Shown in pieces: positions 1-9,384 of a stretch of 39,453 nucleotides of DNA. Each line of letters opens with the position of its first letter. The first letter of the stretch is position 1. Source of the stretch: an uncultured Granulicella sp. (lineage in GTDB: Bacteria; Acidobacteriota; Terriglobia; Terriglobales; Acidobacteriaceae); assembly GCA_937873145.1 (NCBI GenBank), contig CALMVK010000323.1:1-39453 (forward strand). Direction: 5' to 3'. Below the pieces are notes generated by a model, which worked only from the letters and a program-made list of their open reading frames with translations, did no database searches and was not told where the DNA came from. The position numbers and the translations under genes are program-made.

Positions 1-119
1 CACGGTGAGGATCGCGGTGGCGCAGTTGATGATGGAACGATCGTGGCCGACGGTAGCGAGGAGGCTGCGCCACCCAGGAGGAAGAAGTAGCCGTAGATGG
101 CGTGAATGATGGTGGACAT
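1..119 (-). pseudogene. DUF421/YetF membrane protein, 5' end with internal deletion, cut by window edge
   Basis: Read on the minus strand from an ATG at 119, preceded by a GAGG Shine-Dalgarno five bases upstream, the protein begins MSTIIHAIYGYFFLL, which resembles the first membrane helix of DUF421 (YetF-type) proteins. Directly after it, in a different frame, comes TVGHDRSIINCATAILTV, which resembles the later DUF421 segment of the form GDDRSxTNAxxAxxT. The roughly 30 residues normally between these parts (an RxxGRRxxAQMTxFE-type stretch) are absent and the frame changes at the junction. I read this as an internally deleted, frameshifted gene. The rest lies outside the window. The family assignment comes from remembered family patterns, not from a search. 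Confidence 0.5.
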
Positions 120-137
120 GGTGCCTCGGTGGAGCAG

Positions 138-707
138 CTAGGGCATGACGACGACGGTGCCGTTGACCGGTTGCGCGCCGATGGCCTGGATGACGAAGCG
201 GAAGACTCCCGGTTCCGCAGGTTGAAGGGCGAACTGGACGGAGGGAAGAAGAGACGTAGCGGCAAAGGGGTAGGTGAGTCCTCCTCCTCCGACCGCGGTG
301 GCTTCAGGCGAGGGAAGGACGCGTTGATTGCCGGGTTCCTTGACCCCGCTTTGACTGGTGAAGAGCTTAACTTTCCGTTCTGGAGGACGAACGGGCCGAA
401 CCTGACGTCGAGGATGCCGGGGGTCTCCTCGCGTGCGATGCGCTCGTATTTAACGTCCATGCTGCCATCCGAGGCTTTGATTTGGTGGTTCGCAAGAGGT
501 CCGCGGCCGAAGGCTCCAGCAAGATCGAGGAGAATAATCAATGCAAAGAACCCCCAGATGAGGCGTTCGAAGCGCCACCATTTGTGCTGGAACTGAAGGT
601 CTTCGCCGACAGAGACCTCGTCGTTGACTCTGCTGATGTCGTCTGCTTTGACGGGCGTGGAAAAGCTACTTCGGGCACGATGTCTCTCCTGGACTCAATG
701 GGCGCAT
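138..707 (-). pseudogene. YetF-associated hypothetical membrane protein, two frameshifts
   Basis: On the minus strand a protein can be followed across three frames. It starts MRPLSPGETSCPK at an ATG at 707 and hits a stop at 666-668. It resumes in a second frame with a polar stretch, one membrane helix (FERLIWGFFALIILLDLAGA) and a following soluble part (SDGSMDVKYERI, then DVRFGPFVLQNGK). Near position 375-385 it shifts to a third frame with VKLFTSQSGVKEPG and ends in GTVVVMP before a TAG at 138. The joined product would be about 190 residues: one N-terminal membrane helix and a soluble beta-rich domain. Proteins of this shape sit beside DUF421 genes in many bacteria; function is unknown. It ends 18 bases before the DUF421 start at 119. 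Two independent shifts suggest decay, though sequencing error cannot be excluded. Confidence 0.55.
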
Positions 708-714
708 GGAGTTG

Positions 715-912
715 CTATTGCTCTTCCGCTTCGATGACGCTGATCTCTCCGCTGCGCTCAAGGACAGCGAACTGAATCTGATCGGGGGACTTTAATACTT
801 TGTCGCGCGCCATGACCACGACATCATCATCCTGGATGCCCATGTGGCTGAGGGTGTTCGAGCTGTGGAGCAGATTCTCGAGCTCTGCCGATCGAAGTTC
901 GGCTACGGGGTT
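715..912 (-). pseudogene. DUF421/YetF C-terminal remnant
   Basis: The minus-strand frame opens after a TGA at 913-915 and runs to a TAG at 715. Its 65 residues include AELRSAELENLLHSSNTLSH, then MGIQDDDVVVMARDKVLK, SPDQIQFAVLERSGEISVIE and a final AEEQ. The pattern (acidic pair, ARxxxLKSxDQIxxAVLExxGxISVI) is the typical C-terminal domain of YetF/DUF421 proteins. No start codon fits and the N-terminal membrane half is missing: the frame is blocked by the TGA and the bases before it do not look like DUF421. It is therefore a 3' remnant. It stops only 8 bases before the ATG of the next fragment, which is normal operon spacing, so an intact yetF-partner-yetF array probably existed once. Confidence 0.6.
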
Positions 913-1031
913 TCAGAGTGGTTGAAAGAGGAATGGTTTGTTAGACAGGTGAGAGATCGGCGGCGTCGAAGAATATAGGTGAATTCCGAAGATTGACACC
1001 AGTCACGCTGGCCATGCTTTAACGTGCAGAG

Positions 1032-2525
1032 ATGGACATTCGGCGTTCGACTGTGTGGCTGAGCCCGTTGGAGCGCTGCCTGCCGGCAGTGTACGTCGCA
1101 GTGGCGCTGGCGGTGAACCTTCTGCTCTGTGTTTTGACTCCGCCGTTTTTTACGCCGGATGAGCCGCACCATGCGGCGCGGGTGATTGCGCTCAGCCATG
1201 AGGCGTGGATGGCGCACGTCACGCCACCGCAGGAGCCCGGGGCGGCGATCGACGCGAACGCGCTGCGGGTGATGGACGGGATGGACGCGATCCGGGAGGC
1301 GGCCGAGAGACGTTCACCCAATTTTCTGGAACGGGCATGGGGGCCGGTCGTGGAGCAGCGGCAGCAGTCCCTGGCGGAGGTGCGGTGGGCGCATCGGCTC
1401 CTGTTTGCGCCGTTTCCAAACACGGCGGTGTATCCTCCGGTGCTATACCTGCCGGCAGTGGTGGGATGGCGGCTTGGCGAGGCGGCAGACTGGACGATCT
1501 TTCACAGCCTGCAACTGGCGCGGCTGCTGGAAGCACTGGTAACGGTGAGCTTTGGCTGGCTGGCGTTGCGCGTGGGCCGGCGTGTGCGCTGGTTGATGTT
1601 CGCGTACCTGCTGCTGCCGAGTGCCCTGTTTCTAAATGCGAGCTGCGCGCAGGATCCGGTGCTGCTGGCGGTAGCGGGCCTGATAGCGGCAGTGTTGTGG
1701 CGGGCGCTGGCGGAGGAGCGGGAGTTCCGGCCGGGAGAACTTGTGGGGATGGCTATGCTGCTTGCTTTGTGTGCGACGGCTCGGCCGCCGTATCTGGCGC
1801 TGGGAATTTTGCTGTTTCTGCCGGGCGTCGAGCGGGTGAGTGCGGCTGGGCGTAGGTGGGCCTGGAGACGGTGGGCTGGGCCGCTGCTTGCGTTTGCGTG
1901 CGTAGTGGCGGTGAGCGCTGGGTGGCGGCATCTGGTTCTGCCGTTTGGGTTCGATACAGGCATCGGAGCGGACCCGGAGGAGCAATACAGCTTTCTGCGG
2001 GAGCATGCGGTGCTTGGGGCCTGGTACATCGCGAAGGGCACGGGTGCGGCTGCGGTGGACCTGGCGCGCAGGGGTTTGTACGTCGTGGGGTGGAATGACC
2101 TGCTGGCCCCGGTGGCGTTGCGGGCGGCGCTGGGCCTGTGCTGGCTGGCGCTGCTGCTGTTTGCGCCGCCGTGGCCGCTGCGTACGTGGCTTGGGCGTGT
2201 GCTGTTGGCCGTGGCAACACTTGCCCCGCTGCTGGGGATTTCGTTTGCGGAATACATCATCTGGACACCTCCGGGCGGCGGGGTGGTGTACGGGGTGCAG
2301 CCGCGGTACTGGCTGCCGGTGCTGCCTTTGCTGGGAATGCTGGTTCAGGACGGTCTGCGTCCTGTGAGGCAGGTGCTGCAGCGGGCGGGCGGCGGTGTGC
2401 GGACAGCCGTGTTGTTGAGCGCTACGGGAGGGGTGGCGGTGCTGGCATGCACGCTGCCCTGGGTGGCGGCACATGCGTTTTACCTGGACAGTGTGGGGCG
2501 GGTGCTACGGGAGAACCTGCGCTGA
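1032..2525 (+). CDS. Polytopic membrane protein, DUF2142 / GT-C glycosyltransferase-like
   Basis: A 497-residue protein with about ten or more predicted membrane helices. The first helix (roughly residues 15-37) is followed by PPFFTPDEPHHAARVIALSH. An acidic PDEPxH motif after the first helix is the hallmark of DUF2142 and resembles the catalytic acidic loop of GT-C transferases that use lipid-linked sugars. A second conserved-looking stretch, VYPPVLYLPAVVGWRLGE, precedes the helix bundle and fits the same fold. The likely site is the inner membrane with the acidic loop facing the periplasm; substrate unknown. It is transcribed alone, convergent with holA (5-base gap). The start is the first ATG, with only a weak ribosome site. 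The DUF2142-type fold is fairly sure; actual transferase activity is inference. Confidence 0.75.
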   Translation: MDIRRSTVWLSPLERCLPAVYVAVALAVNLLLCVLTPPFFTPDEPHHAARVIALSHEAWMAHVTPPQEPGAAIDANALRVMDGMDAIREAAERRSPNFLERAWGPVVEQRQQSLAEVRWAHRLLFAPFPNTAVYPPVLYLPAVVGWRLGEAADWTIFHSLQLARLLEALVTVSFGWLALRVGRRVRWLMFAYLLLPSALFLNASCAQDPVLLAVAGLIAAVLWRALAEEREFRPGELVGMAMLLALCATARPPYLALGILLFLPGVERVSAAGRRWAWRRWAGPLLAFACVVAVSAGWRHLVLPFGFDTGIGADPEEQYSFLREHAVLGAWYIAKGTGAAAVDLARRGLYVVGWNDLLAPVALRAALGLCWLALLLFAPPWPLRTWLGRVLLAVATLAPLLGISFAEYIIWTPPGGGVVYGVQPRYWLPVLPLLGMLVQDGLRPVRQVLQRAGGGVRTAVLLSATGGVAVLACTLPWVAAHAFYLDSVGRVLRENLR

Positions 2526-2530
2526 GGAAG

Positions 2531-3730
2531 TTAGAGATCGATGATGAACTGACCTGTCTGCGAGAAAGTGCGTGACCTAGCGGCGCTCTGCGAATCGGCA
2601 GCGAGGGCAAGGACCAGACGCTCAAGGACAAGGCGTTTGTCGGGCGGAGAGCTGCGAAGATCGAGGTCGGCACGAGCGATTAGGCGAAGGGCGCGGGTGA
2701 GCTCAGTGCGGGATTTGTAGCGGCGGGCCTGGCGGATGAGGTCCTCCGCAGCGAAGGGAGGCATGCGAAAGCCTTGCCAGAGCACCGACCAGAGAGCGCG
2801 GGAGTCGCGCACATTCTTTTCAAGAACGATCAGCATCTGGCGGAAGGTGCGGGCGAGCATATAGAGATGGCCAATGGCCGAGTCCTCACCGCCGTCCGAG
2901 GCATTGAGCAGGCCGTGCAGTAAGACGACGGCCTGCGCGCGATCGCGCCGGCTGATGGCGTCGGTGAGCTCGTAAAGGGAACGCTGCTTGGCCGCGAGAA
3001 CCATGGTTTCGACATCACCCAGGGTGATCTCGGGACTGGCTGCGGCGCGCTCTCCGGCGAGCGTTATAAGCTGCTTGCCCTGAGTGTAGAGGCAGAGCTT
3101 CTCGAAGTCAGAGGCGATGAGCATCATGTCCGCGCCGAGTGCGTCGACGAGCTCACGGGCGGCGTCTGGCGTGATGGAAACGCCGCGGGCAGGTGCGGCT
3201 TCGGTCAGCCAGCGGATAGCATCACCGGCATCGACGCGAGCCAGTTCGACCAGGCCGCAGAAGTCGCCCAAGGTTTCACGGATGCGTTCGTAACGCTCTT
3301 TGTCCTGGAAATCCATCTTGCGGAGGTCGGTAGGGAGGGAGAGATGGTCGGCGACGAAGAGTAGAAGTGCCTGCGGATTTGGACGGCGAAAGTAGGCATC
3401 GAGGGCGGCGAACTCCTCTTTTTTTACACCGCGGCCATAGAGGACTCTCAGACTACGGATGAAGAAGACCTGGAACGGTGCCATCAGCGATGGGGTCTGG
3501 GCGCGATCGAGGATGTCGAAGATGGTTGTGTCTGCTAGGTCGAGATCGTAGAGGCAGAACTCACGCTGGTCGGCCGGCGCAAGCTTCTCGAGAACTCCGT
3601 TGCGACAGCGCTGATAGAGAAAAGCTTCATCCCCGATCAGGACGTAGCCCGGACGCATGGAGGAACTTCCGAGTTCAGCCAGGAAGCGATCGGCGCCAGC
3701 GAAGCTGCGGATGAGCTGTGCGGCAGGCAT
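2531..3730 (-). CDS. holA: DNA polymerase III subunit delta
   Basis: A 399-residue protein of the HolA family, the clamp-loader subunit that opens the beta sliding clamp during replication. The start (MPAAQLIRSFAGADRFLAEL) leads into YVLIGDEAFLYQRCRNGVLE, which matches the conserved Y-xx-GDEx-L entry to domain I. The middle holds RMDFQDKERYERI-like and VDAGDAIRWLTEAA segments, and VDALGADMMLIASDFEKLCLY matches the conserved G-D-LRxLxNELEKL region. The C-terminal helical domain contains ALRLIARADLDLRSSPPDKRLVLERLVL, typical of HolA ends. It is somewhat longer than the usual 340 residues. Its ATG shares one base with the TGA of lptE, so the two are translationally coupled; lptE-holA is a common bacterial pair. 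Confidence 0.93.
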   Translation of the reverse strand: MPAAQLIRSFAGADRFLAELGSSSMRPGYVLIGDEAFLYQRCRNGVLEKLAPADQREFCLYDLDLADTTIFDILDRAQTPSLMAPFQVFFIRSLRVLYGRGVKKEEFAALDAYFRRPNPQALLLFVADHLSLPTDLRKMDFQDKERYERIRETLGDFCGLVELARVDAGDAIRWLTEAAPARGVSITPDAARELVDALGADMMLIASDFEKLCLYTQGKQLITLAGERAAASPEITLGDVETMVLAAKQRSLYELTDAISRRDRAQAVVLLHGLLNASDGGEDSAIGHLYMLARTFRQMLIVLEKNVRDSRALWSVLWQGFRMPPFAAEDLIRQARRYKSRTELTRALRLIARADLDLRSSPPDKRLVLERLVLALAADSQSAARSRTFSQTGQFIIDL

Positions 3731-4275
3731 CAGTAAGACTCCAGAACGGCGGAGACAAGAGCCTGGGCGAAGTCGCGTGCAAGCCGCTGCACAGCGGGGC
3801 CGTCCTCCTGGATGAAGGCGGAGACGTCCTGGGTGGACTGATACTGCTCACGAAAGGGAAGAGCGTCGTTCTCGTAGAGGACGCGGCCATCGCGGGCACT
3901 TAGGACGACCTTGGCTGTGATGGTAATGAGATAGCTGGAGGTCTGGCCGGACGAAGAGTCATAGGTAAGTGGAGCGGAGGTCTCGGAGAGAATGGTTCCT
4001 CGGAGGATGGTGTCAGCATCGGTACTGTCGTTAGTGAGAATCTGGTATTTGGTCCGAGTATTGAGCTCGCGTACAACGGCCTGAGTAACGGCAAACTCAG
4101 TATGGAAGGCCTGGGCGCGCGTGGTAAACGCCGGGACAGCCAGGGTGCGGACGTTTTTTGGAAGATGGGTGGCGGAGCCTGCAGTGTGATAACCGCAGCC
4201 GGCAAGCAATAAGAGCGGGGCAACGGAAAACCAAGGGAGACGCACAGTTAATTGTCGCACTCTGTTTGTGTGCAT
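3730..4275 (-). CDS. lptE: LPS-assembly lipoprotein LptE
   Basis: A 181-residue outer-membrane lipoprotein. The signal peptide (residues 1-26) ends in a lipobox LLAGC, so Cys27 would be lipidated, followed by GYHTAG, which is the classic start of mature LptE. The segment LPKNVRTLAVPAFTTRA matches the conserved IP-x-F-x-N-x-T region of the family, and the C-terminal half (DGRVLYENDALPFREQYQ, then ARDFAQALVSAVLESY) also fits. LptE plugs the LptD barrel that inserts LPS in the outer leaflet, which supports a Gram-negative host. The gene overlaps holA by one base. Upstream, between it and ftsH, lies a strong hairpin, so lptE probably has its own promoter or is reached by read-through. Confidence 0.88.
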   Translation of the reverse strand: MHTNRVRQLTVRLPWFSVAPLLLLAGCGYHTAGSATHLPKNVRTLAVPAFTTRAQAFHTEFAVTQAVVRELNTRTKYQILTNDSTDADTILRGTILSETSAPLTYDSSSGQTSSYLITITAKVVLSARDGRVLYENDALPFREQYQSTQDVSAFIQEDGPAVQRLARDFAQALVSAVLESY

Positions 4276-4301
4276 AGACTGTCGAAAAAGTCGGGCAGCA
4301 A

Positions 4302-4337
4302 ATGGCGAAGGCGACCGATGGAGGTCGCCTTCGCCAT
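4302..4337 (-). terminator. Perfect 15-bp stem hairpin after ftsH
   Basis: Bases 4302-4316 and 4323-4337 are exact reverse complements (15 pairs, GC-rich) around a 6-base loop. The hairpin begins 16 bases past the ftsH stop. On the minus strand the stem is followed by TTGCTGCCCGAC and then TTTTT, so the T tract is 12 bases away instead of adjacent. It likely terminates or attenuates ftsH transcription and lies about 26 bases before the lptE start. It could instead be a processing or stability structure in an ftsH-lptE-holA transcript. Confidence 0.65.
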
Positions 4338-4353
4338 AAAGCAGGTGAATACG

Positions 4354-6288
<1,935 letters not shown>

Positions 6289-6293
6289 GCGAA

Positions 6294-6300
6294 TTTCCTC
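6294..6300 (-). promoter_or_regulatory. Ribosome binding site that selects the TTG start of ftsH
   Basis: On the minus strand GAGGAAA ends five bases before the TTG at 6288. No comparable purine-rich site precedes the ATG at 6318. This supports the TTG as the true start, with the family-typical NSTVKQ opening as independent support. Confidence 0.65.
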
Positions 6301-6335
6301 ATAGTAGCTGCGAAACAAGGGGAGTAGCAGCCGTA

Positions 6336-6360
6336 CTCTTTAGACGCCTTCGAGTGTCAA
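6336..6360 (-). promoter_or_regulatory. Possible ftsH promoter (TTGACA box)
   Basis: A perfect -35 box TTGACA lies at 6355-6360 on the minus strand, 66 bases before the ftsH TTG and inside the tilS-ftsH gap. The expected -10 position holds only a weak match (AGTACG or TACGGC), so this is a tentative call based on one good box. Confidence 0.3.
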
Positions 6361-6452
6361 GTAGGGGTATAGACATTTCCGCTTTCGCGGACTTCTCTAC
6401 TGATATTCGTTCGATTCTACTCCCACATCAAAAGATTCTGCGGGAAGAAACA

Positions 6453-7571
6453 TCACGCTTTTGGGGGACGCGGTTCCATTGTGGGCAATCGATCCATTTT
6501 GGGAATGTTCTCGGCTACGACCGAAAGACGAAGCTCGCGCAAAGTTCGTTCCAGAGTAAGTCCGTGAGCGAGGTTCAGTCTGGTGCCGGGTTTGGCTGGA
6601 GTAGCGGCTGGGAAGCTGCGGGAGACGCATCCCGCAAACGCCAGAACCCGCTCAGTCTCCTCAAAGCTGAGCCGAACCCCCAGTTGCCGGGCCGTGGCGC
6701 GGAGTATTCTTCGGCGCAGAGCTGGATCGAGCGAGCGCAGACGTTCGAGCTCAAGAGCGCGGGTTTGCTCGCCGGGCGTAGTGGAGCTTGATCGTCCTCC
6801 ACCGCGGACGGGAGTTCCAGGAAGCACGATCTGGGGCAGGATGCGGACCAGTTCGGCGGTCCAGCGTGCCTCTTCTTCGCGCGCAAGCTCAGCCAGGTTG
6901 GCAAGCGTGTGATCGATCGCTGGGTTTTCTTGCCTCAGAAGCGGGAAAACGGTATGGCGGAGCCGGTTACGGGTAAAGCGCTCGTCCGCGTTTGAGGAAT
7001 CTTCGCGCCAGGGCTGATTACGGGCAGTAAGGAAGCTGCGCAGATCGTCGCGGCGGGTGGCGAGCAGAGGCCGCAGCACAGGACCGACCGAAAGCTGCAG
7101 GACAGGCGCGATGCCGGCGAGGCCTTCGAGCCAGGCGCCGCGGAGGAGCTTCATCAGCACGGTCTCGGCTTGATCGTCGAGAGTATGCGCGGTAAGGATA
7201 TGCGTCGCGGCGCGCTCGGTCAGCAGCTTGGCAAAGCAATCGTAGCGCAAGGTACGGGCGGCTTCCTCGATGGACTCGCGGTAGGCTTGGCTGCGAGCTT
7301 CCGTGCTGACGCGGAAGATATGCAGGGGTAGGTCAAACTGGGCGCAGAGCGCTTCAACGAAGGCCTGATCGGCGTCGGACTCCGCGCCCCGCAAGGTGTG
7401 ATTGACGTGGACGGCGGAGAGGCCGACGCCCAGAGCCTGGCGGGGAAGCGCGTTGGCGGCATGGACGAGCAGCAGCAAGGCAGTCGAATCCGCACCGCCA
7501 GAGAGGGCAAGGCAGGCACGGTCGCCGGGGCGCAGGGACGTGGGTGGGAGGATCATCATGCCAGCTTCCAT
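6453..7571 (-). CDS. tilS: tRNA(Ile)-lysidine synthase
   Basis: A 372-residue TilS. The enzyme ligates lysine to C34 of the CAU-anticodon tRNA-Ile, changing its reading from AUG to AUA. The N-terminal PP-loop ATPase motif SGGADS is at residues 24-29, followed by VHVNHTLRGAESDADQAFVE (family motif HVNHxLRxxSxxD), YRESIEEAARTLRYDCF (ExxARxxRYxxF) and ILTAHTLDDQAETVLMKLLRG (TAHxxDDQxET). The C-terminal part (about 190-372) is the less conserved tRNA-binding region, including ENPAIDHTLANLAELAREEE. It starts at the first ATG; Met5 and Met6 are alternatives. It is divergent from ispD (124-base gap) and followed by ftsH on the same strand. Confidence 0.93.
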   Translation of the reverse strand: MEAGMMILPPTSLRPGDRACLALSGGADSTALLLLVHAANALPRQALGVGLSAVHVNHTLRGAESDADQAFVEALCAQFDLPLHIFRVSTEARSQAYRESIEEAARTLRYDCFAKLLTERAATHILTAHTLDDQAETVLMKLLRGAWLEGLAGIAPVLQLSVGPVLRPLLATRRDDLRSFLTARNQPWREDSSNADERFTRNRLRHTVFPLLRQENPAIDHTLANLAELAREEEARWTAELVRILPQIVLPGTPVRGGGRSSSTTPGEQTRALELERLRSLDPALRRRILRATARQLGVRLSFEETERVLAFAGCVSRSFPAATPAKPGTRLNLAHGLTLERTLRELRLSVVAENIPKMDRLPTMEPRPPKA

Positions 7572-7677
7572 CGTACTCAGTTGTGGAAGCCGTGAATTTG
7601 CATAATACGCAGCGGTATGCCCAGAGTGGCCGGAGCATTGGTTTGGAAGGCCGGCTCGCGCTGCCAGGTCGCTGACT

Positions 7678-7686
7678 TGTTATACT
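7678..7686 (+). promoter_or_regulatory. Extended -10 element just upstream of ispD
   Basis: TGTTATACT matches the extended -10 form TGnTATAaT. The -10 hexamer (7681-7686) ends only nine bases before the ispD ATG at 7696, placing the predicted transcript start within a few bases of the start codon. No Shine-Dalgarno sequence is visible, so the mRNA may be leaderless or nearly so. The -35 position is poor, as is usual with extended -10 promoters. Confidence 0.4.
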
Positions 7687-7695
7687 TCGTTGGTT

Positions 7696-8427
7696 ATGCG
7701 TGTTTTTGCAATCTTGCCGGCAGCGGGGATCGGCACCCGAATGGCAGCGGGTCTGCTGAATACGGGCGAGCGGCCAACGGCAGCCAAGCAGTTTTTAAGC
7801 ATCCAGGGAGTTCCGGTCCTGGTGCACTGCCTGCGCGCGTTTGCGTCCGTGGCCCAAATCATGGAGGTGCTCGTGGCGGTGCGGCCTGCTGAGGTGGAGC
7901 GCGTACGGGAGCTGATTGCGCAGTACGATTTCAACGCCAGGGTGCGGGTTGTCGAAGGCGGCGCAAATCGCCAGAGTTCGGTGCGCAATGCCCTCGCCGC
8001 GCTTGTTGTAGCGGACGACGATATTGTGCTGGTGCATGATGCCGTGCGGCCGCTAGTGGATCCTGCGACGATCGAACGAACCATCGATGCGATTGAGAGG
8101 CACGGGGCGGCGATCGTGGGATTGCCCGCGGTCGATACCATCAAGCAGGTGGAGCGCACCGCGGAGGGCGCCTTGATCACCTCCACCGTGCCGCGCGAGC
8201 GGATCGTGCAGGCACAGACACCGCAGGGGGCGCGTTTTGGACTCCTGCACCGGGCGTTTGCAGAGGCGGAGGCGGATGAGTTTGCCGGAACGGATGAGGC
8301 AAGCTTGCTCGAACGTGCAGGCATTGAGGTTTGGGTGGTGGCAGGATCGGCGCGCAATTTTAAGATTACGCAACCCGGCGACCTCGAGCTTGCCGAGTTC
8401 TATTTGGCCCATGGGAGCGCACGATGA
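7696..8427 (+). CDS. ispD: 2-C-methyl-D-erythritol 4-phosphate cytidylyltransferase
   Basis: A 243-residue cytosolic enzyme of the MEP isoprenoid pathway that joins CTP and MEP to give CDP-ME. The N-terminal nucleotide-binding loop LPAAGIGTRM (residues 7-16), the conserved AAKQFLSIQGVPVLVHCLRA, the central VLVHDAVRPLVDPATIE, and a late IVQAQTPQGARFGLLHRAF (Q-TPQxF motif) all fit IspD. An in-frame TTG six bases earlier is possible, but ATG at 7696 opens directly on the first strand. Its TGA overlaps the ispF ATG by four bases (ATGA), a common ispD-ispF arrangement that implies coupled translation. It is divergent from tilS. Confidence 0.94.
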   Translation: MRVFAILPAAGIGTRMAAGLLNTGERPTAAKQFLSIQGVPVLVHCLRAFASVAQIMEVLVAVRPAEVERVRELIAQYDFNARVRVVEGGANRQSSVRNALAALVVADDDIVLVHDAVRPLVDPATIERTIDAIERHGAAIVGLPAVDTIKQVERTAEGALITSTVPRERIVQAQTPQGARFGLLHRAFAEAEADEFAGTDEASLLERAGIEVWVVAGSARNFKITQPGDLELAEFYLAHGSAR

Positions 8428-9041
8428 GCATGCGGATTGGCTTTGGCTTTGACTCGCACGTGTTTCAGGCGGGTGTTCCGCTTGTGATCGGCGGGCTGAC
8501 GATTCAACACACGGAGGGCCTCGCGGGGCACTCGGATGGCGATGTGCTGCTGCATGCCATCACGGACGCGCTGCTGGGAGCCGTCTCGGCTGGAGATATC
8601 GGGACATTTTTCCCCCCCAGCGATCCGCGCTGGAAAGGGGCGGCATCAAGCCTGTTTCTGCGCACGGCTCTTGAGGAGATCAAGTCGGCTGGCTACAGGA
8701 TTGGCAATGTGGATACATGCCTGGTGATGATGCGGCCGAAGATTGTGCCGATCGCGAATGAGCTGCGTGAGAGCGTGGCCGAGCTGCTCGAAGTAAAGCC
8801 GCACCAGGTGGGAATTAAGGCCAAGACGCCTGAAGGTCTAAATCAGGATGCAGTTGCCATGGCGTATGCGACGGTGCTGCTCGAAAGCCTGGAGCAAGAG
8901 GAACCGCTGAAGCAGATGGCCGCGGTAGCGGAAGATGACGACGAGCTGAACGACGTGGTGGAAAGCCTGGTAGTGGGAGTGCGGGATACGTCCGCATTGG
9001 GACGAAAGATACCGGCATTCGACACAAATGATTTGACGTAA
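8424..9041 (+). CDS. ispF: 2-C-methyl-D-erythritol 2,4-cyclodiphosphate synthase, C-terminally extended
   Basis: IspF makes MEcPP from CDP-ME 2-phosphate in the MEP pathway; the active enzyme is a zinc-dependent trimer. Motifs: RIGFGFDSHVF (metal ligands Asp10 and His12), GLAGHSDGDVLLHAITDALLG, GDIGTFFPPSD, and the late GIKAKTPEGLNQ (family form KATTxExLG). IspF proteins are usually about 160 residues; this one has 205. The extra 45-50 residues after VLLESLE are acidic (AEDDDELNDVV) and end IPAFDTNDLT, without an obvious domain. The start is fixed by the four-base overlap with ispD. Confidence 0.93.
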   Translation: MSMRIGFGFDSHVFQAGVPLVIGGLTIQHTEGLAGHSDGDVLLHAITDALLGAVSAGDIGTFFPPSDPRWKGAASSLFLRTALEEIKSAGYRIGNVDTCLVMMRPKIVPIANELRESVAELLEVKPHQVGIKAKTPEGLNQDAVAMAYATVLLESLEQEEPLKQMAAVAEDDDELNDVVESLVVGVRDTSALGRKIPAFDTNDLT

Positions 9042-9384
9042 GCAAAATTTGCTTGCCTGGATTTCTGTTTGAGGCGCATGACAGTCGCCATTGTGAAATG
9101 TGCGGTTCGGTCTGCGTGATCAACGGCTGACAAGTGACTTATCTTCTGCGTTCAACCAATAGGCTCGAGGATCTTAATTTCGTAATATTCAGAGCAGCAG
9201 AGACATGAATAGAGTCTCACCATGTCGTTTATGTTTATCGTAAGCGTAAATCAATGTCTCTTAGCGTGAAAGATTCCTTGCCAGGCTCACGCTTGCATCA
9301 GCATTCTGGGAATCTCCTCAGAGACATAAACTGTTGGTCAAAGCATGTTGTCGTCTGTTATGGTTGTGGCGCTTCAAAGCGGGC
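9042..9384 (+). promoter_or_regulatory. Low-GC upstream region of GH16 gene with three AGAGACAT boxes
   Basis: This gene-free stretch is visibly poorer in GC than the genes to its left. The octamer AGAGACAT occurs at 9199-9206, reversed at 9254-9261 (ATGTCTCT), and again at 9320-9327. Three exact copies in 130 bases are unlikely by chance and suggest a repeated protein-binding site. A weak hairpin (AGCGTGA at 9263-9269 pairing with TCACGCT at 9287-9293) lies between the second and third copies. No terminator with a T tract is seen after ispF. The link to the downstream glycosidase is inference from position. Confidence 0.4.

Noticed and set aside
102..775. Plus-strand open frames over the first 0.8 kb
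   Set aside because: Low-complexity charged products with no family pattern; the opposite strand carries recognisable DUF421-type pieces.
9042..9060. AAGCAAAATTTGCTT palindrome after ispF as terminator
   Set aside because: Only five pairs with a usable loop, AT-rich and without a T tract; too weak.
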